A stretch of DNA of 64,000 nucleotides. It comes from Lacisediminihabitans profunda. GTDB lineage: Bacteria; Actinomycetota; Actinomycetes; Actinomycetales; Microbacteriaceae. The notes under the pieces were generated by a model that worked only from the letters and a program-made list of their open reading frames with translations, ran no database searches and was not told the origin of the DNA. Below, piece after piece: positions 25,928-33,679 of this stretch; within the stretch, counting starts at the first letter, position 1; every line of letters begins with the position of its first letter. The stretch spans positions 310,001 to 374,000 of the forward strand of contig NZ_VRMG01000009.1 of assembly GCF_008040105.1 (NCBI RefSeq), read 5' to 3'. The position numbers and the translations under genes are program-made.

Positions 25928-26626
25928 TTAGTCGGAAGGCGGCTGAGACTGGATGCGTTCCAGCCATTCATCCAGTAGTCCGGCCTCGCGCTCGGAGAAC
26001 AGAGCACCGGGCATCGCCGAAAGCACGGTGCGCAAGGTGATCGCCGCAATGCGGCCCGATTCGCCAGCATCAGACGCTGGCGCGGTGTCGGACACCAGCG
26101 TGCTGTGGACGATGTCGCGCATCATCGTTGACAACGACATATCGGGATAGAGAGCAGGGCGGAGAATCAGGGCGAGAGCGACCCCAGTGTTTGCCGCCAT
26201 CACCACGCGTGCCGCGAGCTCCGGTGCGACGCGCAACCTCCCCTGCGCCGCCAGCCGTTCGAGCACCACACGCAGCAACCGCATCGCCTCGTCCGCGGAC
26301 TCCGCTTTGTCGACTGCACCGGACCCGAACAGTAGCCGGTAGGCGTTCGGGTTGGCGATCGCGAACGCCGTGTGGCTGTCCCAGCCCGACCGCAAATCCT
26401 CCAAGGGATCGGCGGACTGCCGCGCGGAGCGCTTCATGCCCAGATATTCATCCCAGACATGATCCACCGTGGCCGCGAGCAGACCATCCTTGTCACCGAA
26501 CAGGCGATAGATGACCGGCTGCTGCACTCCGGCCGCTTCGCACACCGATCGCGTCGAGATGTCCCCACTCGGCGACTGCGCCAACAATTCGGCCGTTGCG
26601 AGGATTAGCGTGGATCTGGTGCTCAT
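25928..26626 (-). CDS. TetR family transcriptional regulator
   Basis: 232 residues. The N-terminal helix-turn-helix (DISTRSVCEAAGVQQPVIYRLF) is typical; the C-terminal ligand domain is unassigned. A perfect 12-bp inverted repeat lies 5 bp upstream of its ATG, so autorepression is very likely. It heads the gene pair for two SDRs and should control them. The ligand may be a substrate of those enzymes. Confidence 0.9.
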   Translation of the reverse strand: MSTRSTLILATAELLAQSPSGDISTRSVCEAAGVQQPVIYRLFGDKDGLLAATVDHVWDEYLGMKRSARQSADPLEDLRSGWDSHTAFAIANPNAYRLLFGSGAVDKAESADEAMRLLRVVLERLAAQGRLRVAPELAARVVMAANTGVALALILRPALYPDMSLSTMMRDIVHSTLVSDTAPASDAGESGRIAAITLRTVLSAMPGALFSEREAGLLDEWLERIQSQPPSD

Positions 26627-26630
26627 GTGA

Positions 26631-26660
26631 GCAACGATAACACCTGATTGTTATCGTTGC
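26631..26660. promoter_or_regulatory. TetR operator
   Basis: GCAACGATAACA (26631-26642) and its exact reverse complement (26649-26660) are separated by 6 bp. The operator lies 5 bp from the tetR start codon and takes the place of the ribosome site, so the promoter and any leader must sit within or just upstream of it. The remaining 200 bp up to the alcohol dehydrogenase gene holds only a short hairpin (GAAAGC/GCTTTC near 26673-26694). Confidence 0.85.
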
Positions 26661-26856
26661 AACCAAACAATGGAAAGCGTCGATAACAGCTTTCAGCGCA
26701 AATGCCTCGAGTCGTGGTTGGACCGATGACGGAACGGGGGACCCGCCATTCGGCCTGCTCCGGTTGGTCGGTTCTCGACCGAGTGGACAAGCGATCGAAA
26801 TCAGCGACTGATTCTGGGGCCGTGGCCATTGCGCCATCGTGTGGTGGGCGCGGCTG

Positions 26857-27963
26857 TCACGGGAAGATCAACACGGGCTTGACGGCGTCCCCGGACAGTG
26901 AATCCGCGAGCGCCCGATTGATCTCCCCGAATGGATAGCGGGTGATCAGCTTGTCCACAGGGAGTGCGCCAGACGACATGAGTGCGGCCATCTGTGGGAT
27001 GAGGAGTTGTGGATGCGCATCGCCCTCGAGAACCATTGACACTCGCCGCCCAGCGCCAAGCGATTGACTTAGATCAAGCGACACTTCTTGTCCGGGGATT
27101 GGTGCGCCCACTAACGCCCCATGCCCACGCACGGTCAGCGAATCAAGCATCGCTCGGAAGACCTCAGGTTTGCCGACCGCATCGATCGCAAAATCGACGC
27201 CCCGCCCCTGGGTGATCTCGCGGATCAACTCGACGGCATTCGCACCGCTACCGTCTACTGCATGCGAAGCGCCGAGGGCCAGCGACTTCGCCAATCGAGA
27301 TTTCAGCACGTCGATGAGAATCATCGCGGAGCATCCGCTGAGGCGGGCTGCGAGCAACGCCGACAATCCGACGCCGCCGGCCCCGAAGATTGCAATCGTG
27401 GATCCTGGCTTGGGGCGCAGGACGTTGAAGACCGTGCCTACCCCAGTCATGACGCCGCAGCCCAGGGGAGCGAGTACGTCGAGTGCCAGGTCCTTCGGCA
27501 CTTTCACCGCGAGGTGCTCTGAAACGTTGGTGTGCGTAGCGAACGACGATTGCCCAAAGAAGGAGCCGGCGATGGCTCCGTGGCCGTCGGAGAGAGGGCT
27601 CGAGCCGTCGGGTCGGAGTGCGCCGAAGTTGTACTGAGCGGTATGGATACAGTTACCGGGGAAGCCGGCCAGGCACGTTTCGCAGTGCTGGCAGTAGTTG
27701 AATCCGAGCACTACGTGGTCGCCCACTTGGAGCGTCGAGGATGAGTGCCCGACAGCCTCCACAATTCCCGCGCCTTCGTGGCCAAGAACGGCCGGAAGGG
27801 GGACTGGGTAGATCTGGTCCCGTGCGATGACGTCTGCATGGCAAATTCCCGTGGCAACAAGTCGAACTCGTACCTGGCCAGCGCGTGGTTCCTCGAGGAA
27901 CAGTGATTCCAGCTCCAGCGGTGCTCCACTGTGTCGAGCTACGGCCGCGACTATCTCTGGCAT
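26857..27963 (-). CDS. Zinc-dependent alcohol dehydrogenase, aryl-alcohol type (ADH 1)
   Basis: 368 residues of the medium-chain dehydrogenase superfamily. Catalytic zinc region TGICHADV and GHEGAGIVE, structural zinc cysteines in CQHCETCLAGFPGNC, and the NAD loop FGAGGVGLSA are intact. The closest well-known relatives are benzyl/aryl alcohol dehydrogenases such as XylB. It would oxidise a hydroxymethyl group to an aldehyde. The aldehyde dehydrogenase gene ends 4 bp upstream of its start, so they are one operon. A paralog lies at 29455-30561. Confidence 0.87.
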   Translation of the reverse strand: MPEIVAAVARHSGAPLELESLFLEEPRAGQVRVRLVATGICHADVIARDQIYPVPLPAVLGHEGAGIVEAVGHSSSTLQVGDHVVLGFNYCQHCETCLAGFPGNCIHTAQYNFGALRPDGSSPLSDGHGAIAGSFFGQSSFATHTNVSEHLAVKVPKDLALDVLAPLGCGVMTGVGTVFNVLRPKPGSTIAIFGAGGVGLSALLAARLSGCSAMILIDVLKSRLAKSLALGASHAVDGSGANAVELIREITQGRGVDFAIDAVGKPEVFRAMLDSLTVRGHGALVGAPIPGQEVSLDLSQSLGAGRRVSMVLEGDAHPQLLIPQMAALMSSGALPVDKLITRYPFGEINRALADSLSGDAVKPVLIFP

Positions 27964-27967
27964 CGTG

Positions 27968-29434
27968 CTACTTCAATATGGGCACAGCGAGTGATACTCC
28001 GTGCAGATAGAGGGTGCGCTGTTCGGTGAATGTGCGAATGGAGTCGATCCCGCCGAGCCGACCGAATCCTGACATGCCAACGCCACCGAAGGGAACGTGC
28101 GGTTCGTCTCCCACCGAGGGGCCGTTGACGTGCACGGCGCCCGCTCTTATCCGATTGGCGACGTTCCACGCGTGGCCGGCATCTCCCGACAGTACGCTGG
28201 CGATGAGCCCGAACTCCGTATCATTTGCCTGGCGTATCGCGTCATTCTCATCTATCGCACGCTGCACCGAGACGATTGGCGAGAACGCCTCCTCGTAGAA
28301 CAACTGCGCCGTCTTGCTCAGGCCGGCGAGCATCACTGGCGTGGCGTAGAGGCCGTCGGTGTCTCCCGATCCGGTGAGCCTCACAGCGCCGGTTGACTCC
28401 GCGTCGCGAACAAGGTGCCTGAACTGGCTGGCGGCCCGCTCGTTGATGAGCGGTCCGAGGTCGGTGATCGTCTTGCGCGGATCGCCTACCACCAGACCGT
28501 TGGACCTGGCGACCAGTCGATGCACCAGTTCGTCGTAGATGCGCCCGGATGCGATGATTCGGTCGGTTGCCATGCAAACCTGACCGGAATTCGCGAAGCT
28601 GCTGAAGACCAGCTGATCGGCGGCGACGTCCAAGTCGGCGTCGTCGAGGACGATGGTCGGATTCTTGCCACCGAGTTCCATCACAGTCGGAGTGAGATGG
28701 TTTCCCGCCACTTCCGCGAGTTGTCTGCCAACGAGAGTCGAGCCGATGAAGACAACTCGCCGCACGTGGGGATGGGCAATGGCCGCCCGAATTACCTCCC
28801 GACCCTCGCCGGGAGCCGATGTCAGTACGTTGATCACTCCAGAGGGGATTCCCGCGTGCATTAGGGCATCCGCGAGCAGATGACCAGCCGCATTCGGGGA
28901 TTCTTCACTCGGACGAAGCACCACCGTGTTACCCACCGCAAGTGCGATCGCGACGGATCGTGCGGCAAGCACGAGGGGCGCGTTCCACGGCACGATCGCA
29001 AGAACCACACCGGCAGGAACCCGGACGCTCAGATTGCTGGACGCCGGGTCGTGCGACGGAAGCAACTCGCCGGTCGACGTGCTGGTCAGCCCGGCGGCTT
29101 CGCGCAGCGTCGCGCAGGCTTCGGCCGTGTTCATCCCCGCCCAGCGGGCCGTCGACCCTGTCTCCGATGCCATTTCATCGGTGATCTCCCCCACGCGTGA
29201 CTCCAGATAGTCGGCGGCGGTGAGAAGCACCCGGCGTCTTTCGGTGAAAGGCGTGCCACTCCACCTGTCGAAGGCGTCGCTGGCCGCGCGAATTGCATTC
29301 TCGACATCGACAAGAGAGGCTGCGGCGACGTCGGCGATGACATCGCCCGTCACAGGTGACAATTTCTGGAAGGTTCGGCCATTCGACGCATCGACGTATT
29401 GGCCGTCGACAAGTAGCTTCAGCGAGGCTGTCAT
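27968..29434 (-). CDS. Aldehyde dehydrogenase, benzaldehyde/vanillin dehydrogenase-like (ALDH 1)
   Basis: 488 residues, full length. Glu in MELGGKNP (general base) and Cys in NSGQVCMATDR (nucleophile) are present, as are the NAD site PWNAPLVLAARS and FIGSTLVG. Aromatic-aldehyde dehydrogenases of the salicylaldehyde/vanillin group are the nearest familiar relatives. It sits between the two zinc alcohol dehydrogenases, so alcohol to aldehyde to acid is the natural reading. Confidence 0.87.
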   Translation of the reverse strand: MTASLKLLVDGQYVDASNGRTFQKLSPVTGDVIADVAAASLVDVENAIRAASDAFDRWSGTPFTERRRVLLTAADYLESRVGEITDEMASETGSTARWAGMNTAEACATLREAAGLTSTSTGELLPSHDPASSNLSVRVPAGVVLAIVPWNAPLVLAARSVAIALAVGNTVVLRPSEESPNAAGHLLADALMHAGIPSGVINVLTSAPGEGREVIRAAIAHPHVRRVVFIGSTLVGRQLAEVAGNHLTPTVMELGGKNPTIVLDDADLDVAADQLVFSSFANSGQVCMATDRIIASGRIYDELVHRLVARSNGLVVGDPRKTITDLGPLINERAASQFRHLVRDAESTGAVRLTGSGDTDGLYATPVMLAGLSKTAQLFYEEAFSPIVSVQRAIDENDAIRQANDTEFGLIASVLSGDAGHAWNVANRIRAGAVHVNGPSVGDEPHVPFGGVGMSGFGRLGGIDSIRTFTEQRTLYLHGVSLAVPILK

Positions 29435-29454
29435 TGGGTCACAATCTTGAAGGG

Positions 29455-30561
29455 CTAGAAAACAAGTACGGGCTTGATGGTGACACCGGCGGCGGCATCT
29501 GCGGCGGCGGCATTGATGTCAGCGAACGGGTAGACGCGCTCAAGGCGATCGATCGGGAACAAGCCACGACGGTAGGCATCTATCAACACCGGTATGAAGG
29601 TTTGTGGCTCGCTGTCACCAAGCGTGATGCCGCGAATGACACGCCCAGGGAGCATCCGGTTGACGTCGAAGGCCGCCGTCGACCCCGCGCGCGGCGCACC
29701 AATAAGCGCGCAAGTGCCGCCGACCGCCAATGAGAGGACGGATGCCTCGAGCACGCCCACGTTACCGGTCGTCTCTACGACGTAATCCACTCCGCGCCCG
29801 TCGGTGATGTCGAGAAGGCTGGAGGTCAGGTCATTGTCGGACGTGTCGATGACGTCGCTTGCGCCGAGTTGCTTCGCGAGTTCGAGCCTGGATTGCACGC
29901 GGTCGATCACGATAACTCGACTCGCCGGGGTCATGCGCGCGGCCATTGCAGCGGCCAAGCCCACAGCCCCTGCACCGGTCACCGCAATCGTCGAGCCCGG
30001 CTCTGGTCGCAGGACATTGAGCACAGCGCCGGCGCCGGTTTGAAACCCACAGCCGAGCGGCGCAAAAATGATGAGCTCATCGTTCGTCGTGTCGCTTGGC
30101 AACACGACTATGGATCGCTCGTCGACGACGGCAGTCTCGGAGAATGAGGACTGGCCGAAGAAGTGCGCGTTCAACTCGCCTGACGAATGTCTGAGCGTCG
30201 TCGTACCGTCCGCGCGCCGTCCGCCGAACAGATTGAGGATGAGGTGTGAGTCGCAGAGCGCAGGGTGGCCGTTTCGGCATCCGGCGCAGCGGCCGCAAGA
30301 GGTGAAACTGAGGAGAACACGGTCGCCCACCTTCGTGCGGGTCACACTCGTGCCGACGGCTTCCACGATTCCGGCGCCTTCGTGACCTAGAACACCAGGA
30401 AGCGGGAAGGGGGTACTGCCATTTGCGGCACTCAGGTCGGTATGGCACACGCCGGTCGCGACGAGATGAACGCGAACTTCATCGGAGCGAAGCTCATCGA
30501 GGTAAATCTCCTCGAGCGAAAAAGAATCGCCCTCTTTCCATACGATCGCCGCAGTAGGCAC
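29455..30561 (-). CDS. Zinc-dependent alcohol dehydrogenase, aryl-alcohol type (ADH 2)
   Basis: The GTG at 30561 is taken as start: AAGGGA lies 8 bp before it and it gives 368 residues, the same length as ADH 1; an ATG at 30591 would add 10 residues. Zinc motifs TGVCHTDL, GHEGAGIVE and CGRCAGCRNGHPALC and the NAD loop TGAGAVGLAA are intact. It is first in the operon with ALDH 1 and ADH 1, divergent from the MBL-fold gene. The pair may act on two different hydroxymethyl groups or substrates. Confidence 0.86.
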   Translation of the reverse strand: MPTAAIVWKEGDSFSLEEIYLDELRSDEVRVHLVATGVCHTDLSAANGSTPFPLPGVLGHEGAGIVEAVGTSVTRTKVGDRVLLSFTSCGRCAGCRNGHPALCDSHLILNLFGGRRADGTTTLRHSSGELNAHFFGQSSFSETAVVDERSIVVLPSDTTNDELIIFAPLGCGFQTGAGAVLNVLRPEPGSTIAVTGAGAVGLAAAMAARMTPASRVIVIDRVQSRLELAKQLGASDVIDTSDNDLTSSLLDITDGRGVDYVVETTGNVGVLEASVLSLAVGGTCALIGAPRAGSTAAFDVNRMLPGRVIRGITLGDSEPQTFIPVLIDAYRRGLFPIDRLERVYPFADINAAAADAAAGVTIKPVLVF

Positions 30562-30627
30562 TGGCAGGTCCCTTCGTCGAGAGTGCATCATCGCGCGCTC
30601 ATTCCCGTCACTATACCGAATGCATGT

Positions 30628-30669
30628 CCTGAATTACAGGTATGTCTTCCTGCATAATGGAGATACAAT
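30628..30669 (+). promoter_or_regulatory. Putative IclR operator and promoter, site A
   Basis: CCTGAATTACAGG (30628-30640) is a 4-5-4 inverted repeat. A second, weaker site starts with CCT 21 bp later (30649). A TACAAT -10-like hexamer follows at 30664-30669. The layout repeats at 33598-33638 with the same 21-bp step. No good -35 is seen, which suits an activated promoter. It lies between the divergent ADH 2 and MBL-fold genes. Confidence 0.6.
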
Positions 30670-30738
30670 GAGTTTGCAGTGAAATGGTCTGGCTGTATTC
30701 CCGGCTGGATTTGAACTACGTGGTCAATGGAGACAAAT

Positions 30739-31689
30739 ATGAACGCCACCCCTCCCACCGAGCGTCCAGTACCGTACGCGCGGTTTCGTCATGGCCGATT
30801 CGAATGCACGGTGGTGAGCGACGGGGTGCTGGAAATGGGTCCGGCGCGAGTGAACTTTCCCACCGCAAGCCCGGCCGAAATCGACGAGCTTCTCACCACA
30901 AACTATCTTCCTACCGAGAACGTGCGGCTGAACGAGAACATCCTCGTTATCAACACCGGTGACAAGCTCGTGCAGTTCGATTCCGGGGTAGGAGTGGACC
31001 CGGCCTTGGGTCGAGGGTTCTTCGGCCCGAAGACCGGCCAGGCTCTCTTGAATCTTCGCGCCGCGGGCATCGATCCCGCTGACATCGACATCGTCGCCAT
31101 CACCCACACGCATCCTGACCACGTGTGGGGGCTTGTCGACGCCGATGGCGTTCCTGTTTATCCGAACGCGACGATCGTGGTCAGCCGAGAAGACTTCGAC
31201 TACTGGACGGACCTTTCGCGGGTCGAGACCGCACCCAACGAACACATGAAAGACCACTTCCGCGGGGCGCACAAGAATCTCATGCCCTACGCCGAACAGG
31301 GGAGGATCCAGTGGGCGGCCGACGGGGACGAGATCGTCCCCGGCATCACGGTCCTGGCTACCCCGGGTCACAGTCCGGGGCATGTCGTCTACCTCATCGA
31401 GAGCGACGGCGAGACCATGGTGTGTTGGGGCGACCTATGCCATCACCAGGTACTGCTGCTCCAGCGGCCCGACTGGGGTTTCCAGTTCGACTATGAGCAG
31501 CCCGCCGCGACCGCACAGCGCTGGCGTGTCTACGACATCGTCGAGCGCAATCGATACGCCGTGCTTGCCTATCACTTCCCCTTCCCTGGTCTTGGGCACC
31601 TCAAGAAAGACGGAACGGGCTACGCATGGTTGCCGAGCGAACTCGAACGGGAATTGCCCGTCGAGACGAAAGCACAGGTCGGCGCCTGA
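30739..31689 (+). CDS. MBL-fold metallo-hydrolase (MBL 1)
   Basis: 316 residues from the ATG at 30739, which has GGAG 7-8 bp upstream; an ATG at 30727 is inside that site. The metal motif HTHPDH (123-128), PGHSPGH and the later Asp and His (GDLCHH, YHFPFPG) define a binuclear metallo-beta-lactamase-fold hydrolase. This length and pattern is seen in lactonases and other ester hydrolases. It aligns with MBL 2 (42228-43157) without gaps through the metal site. In this cluster a lactone or ester on an aromatic ring is a reasonable substrate, but that is inference. Confidence 0.87.
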   Translation: MNATPPTERPVPYARFRHGRFECTVVSDGVLEMGPARVNFPTASPAEIDELLTTNYLPTENVRLNENILVINTGDKLVQFDSGVGVDPALGRGFFGPKTGQALLNLRAAGIDPADIDIVAITHTHPDHVWGLVDADGVPVYPNATIVVSREDFDYWTDLSRVETAPNEHMKDHFRGAHKNLMPYAEQGRIQWAADGDEIVPGITVLATPGHSPGHVVYLIESDGETMVCWGDLCHHQVLLLQRPDWGFQFDYEQPAATAQRWRVYDIVERNRYAVLAYHFPFPGLGHLKKDGTGYAWLPSELERELPVETKAQVGA

Positions 31690-31715
31690 GCGCCGGCGAC
31701 TTCGAGGAGGAGATC

Positions 31716-32678
31716 ATGACAAACACGCGCATTGATGTACACGCTCATTTCGTACCCGAGCACTATCGGCATGCCCTGGCTGCGGCGGGCCACGACCACC
31801 CGGACGGGATCAAGGCAATCCCCGAGTGGTCACCGGAATTGGCACTTGCCGCAATGGACCGCCTCGGAGTCGCCACTTCGCTATTGTCCATCTCCTCGCC
31901 CGGCGTCCACTTTGGTGACGACGCCAAGGCCGCTGAACTCGCCCGCCTGGTGAACGAGGATGCGATGCGCCTGCGCGAGCAGCACCCCGAACGCTTCGGA
32001 TTCTTCGCGAGCGTACCGCTCCCGGATGTGGATGCTTCGCTGTCGGAAATGAGGTTCGCACTCGACGATCTGGGTGCTGATGGCATCACCATCGAGACGA
32101 ATCACCACGGCATGTACCTCGGTGACGAGCGGCTCGAACCGATATTCGCTGAAGCATCCGCTCGAGAGACCGTGATTTTCATACACCCCACCTCCCCCCA
32201 TGGCGCGGGAGAGTTGGCGCTGGGCTACCCGAGGCCGATGCTTGAATTCATGTTTGACACGACCCGGTCGGTGACGAACTTGGTGCTCTCAGGGATGCTC
32301 CAGCGTCATCCGGGTGCCCGCGTCATCGTGCCGCACGCTGGAGCTGCACTCCCGGTGCTTGCGAACCGCATCGAGTTGCTTCTCCCGCTGCTCACTCCCG
32401 CCGGCGGCGCGACGCCCCCGAGCATTCGAAGTGCGCTTGCTCGATTGCACTTCGACCTGGCCGGTGCACCCGTGGACGAGTTACTGACTGCGCTGCTGTC
32501 GGTAGCCGACCCGACCCGGATTCATTACGGCAGCGACTATCCATTCACTCCTGCCGACGCGGCCGTTGGCCTCGCGGAGCGGCTTGAATCGACAACGTCA
32601 ATCGACGATGACATGCGGCAATCGTTCTTTGTCGATAACGCCCTCGCCTTGTTCCCGCGGCTGGGCGTCCTCGCGTGA
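31716..32678 (+). CDS. Amidohydrolase-family decarboxylase-like protein
   Basis: 320 residues from the ATG at 31716 (GAGGAGG upstream). It opens with the metal motif DVHAHFVP, and has IHPTSPHG, VPHAGA and GSDYPF, the pattern of the ACMSD/gamma-resorcylate/6-methylsalicylate decarboxylase branch of the amidohydrolase superfamily. These zinc or manganese enzymes remove CO2 from hydroxylated aromatic or muconate acids without a redox cofactor. A hydrolase of the same fold cannot be ruled out. It lies 26 bp after MBL 1 and just before iclR. Confidence 0.82.
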   Translation: MTNTRIDVHAHFVPEHYRHALAAAGHDHPDGIKAIPEWSPELALAAMDRLGVATSLLSISSPGVHFGDDAKAAELARLVNEDAMRLREQHPERFGFFASVPLPDVDASLSEMRFALDDLGADGITIETNHHGMYLGDERLEPIFAEASARETVIFIHPTSPHGAGELALGYPRPMLEFMFDTTRSVTNLVLSGMLQRHPGARVIVPHAGAALPVLANRIELLLPLLTPAGGATPPSIRSALARLHFDLAGAPVDELLTALLSVADPTRIHYGSDYPFTPADAAVGLAERLESTTSIDDDMRQSFFVDNALALFPRLGVLA

Positions 32679-32685
32679 GCTCCTG

Positions 32686-33534
32686 ATGGCTAGTCCGGGG
32701 ATGAGCCGCCCTAAACTGGACGGCGTGGCTGAGACGACCGTTCCGAAGTTGCCCGACAAGCCCAGCGCGTACCGGGAGAGAAACAGTACTGCCGACCGCG
32801 CCCTCGACATCCTCGGTCTGTTCACAACTGAGCGCTTGCGGGTTTCCGCCGCCGACGTGGCGGCGGAATTGGGCGTTGCGCGCTCCACGGCCTATCGCTA
32901 TCTCGTCACGCTTGGCGCTGCCGGCTACGTAGAGGAGGATCCCGGCGGGGGATTCAGGTTGGGCTTGAAGGTGTTTGAGTTGGCTCGCTTGGCCAGGACC
33001 TCCTACGGTCTGTCGACGGTCGCGCTCCCTGTTCTTGAGGAGTTGAGCCGCAGCACAGGGGAGACCGCTCTCTTGACGCGGCGTTCTGGGGCCCGCGCAG
33101 TCTGTCTTGAGAAGGAAGAGCCATCCGGCCAGGGTATGCGCGTGTCGTACGAGCGCGGAAGCGTCATGACTCTCAACGCAGGCGCCTCGGCCTGGGTGCT
33201 CTTGGCTTGGGAGGATCCTGCTGTTGTTCGTGCGCTGCTGCGCGCAGGAGAACTTCCACGATTCACAGATGCCTCCGTAACGTCTGAATCCGCGGTAGAG
33301 GCTCGCCTCGCCGGCATAAGGAGAGACGGATACGCAATCTCCTATGGCGAACTCGATCCGGACGCAGTGGGAATCGCTGCGCCTGTGCGGGACGATCAGG
33401 ATCGCGTCGTCGCAGGCGTCAGCATTGTGGCAATGAGTCGCCGAGTACCGGCATCCCAGGTGAAGCAGCTTGTCGACGCTGTCATGGACGCATCGCGGAG
33501 GATCTCCGAAATGGTTGCACTCACCGCTCAGTAG
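32686..33534 (+). CDS. IclR family transcriptional regulator
   Basis: 282 residues if the ATG at 32686 is used; the ATG at 32701 or a GTG at 32725 would remove 5 or 13. The winged helix-turn-helix (RVSAADVAAELGVARSTAYRYL) is followed by the IclR effector domain ending RRVPASQVKQLVDAV. Many IclR proteins govern aromatic catabolism (PcaR, PobR, MhpR). Matching operators lie upstream of the MBL 1 and monooxygenase genes that flank its unit, and a strong terminator closes its own transcript. The effector is probably a pathway intermediate. Confidence 0.9.
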   Translation: MASPGMSRPKLDGVAETTVPKLPDKPSAYRERNSTADRALDILGLFTTERLRVSAADVAAELGVARSTAYRYLVTLGAAGYVEEDPGGGFRLGLKVFELARLARTSYGLSTVALPVLEELSRSTGETALLTRRSGARAVCLEKEEPSGQGMRVSYERGSVMTLNAGASAWVLLAWEDPAVVRALLRAGELPRFTDASVTSESAVEARLAGIRRDGYAISYGELDPDAVGIAAPVRDDQDRVVAGVSIVAMSRRVPASQVKQLVDAVMDASRRISEMVALTAQ

Positions 33535-33544
33535 CGGGGCATCT

Positions 33545-33583
33545 GAATCGCCCGACGCTCCTCGAGGTCGGGCGATTCTTTTT
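33545..33583 (+). terminator. Intrinsic terminator after iclR
   Basis: A perfect 12-bp stem, GAATCGCCCGAC (33545-33556) with 33567-33578, a 10-nt loop and five T residues (33579-33583). It separates the MBL 1-amidohydrolase-iclR unit from the monooxygenase operon. Confidence 0.93.
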
Positions 33584-33597
33584 GCCCAAATTCTTGT

Positions 33598-33638
33598 CCT
33601 GTTTAACAGGATCAAAGTCCTCACAAATAGGATATGCT
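33598..33638 (+). promoter_or_regulatory. Putative IclR operator and promoter, site B
   Basis: CCTGTTTAACAGG (33598-33610; with flanks, TCCTGT-TTA-ACAGGA) is a perfect inverted repeat. A second TCCT-N7-AGGA lies 21 bp later (33618-33632), then TATGCT (33633-33638) as -10. It resembles site A in sequence and spacing and stands before the monooxygenase operon. Confidence 0.65.
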
Positions 33639-33679
33639 GCTCTACAGCGGACACAGAGGTCCGCAGGAATGGTGTCGAT

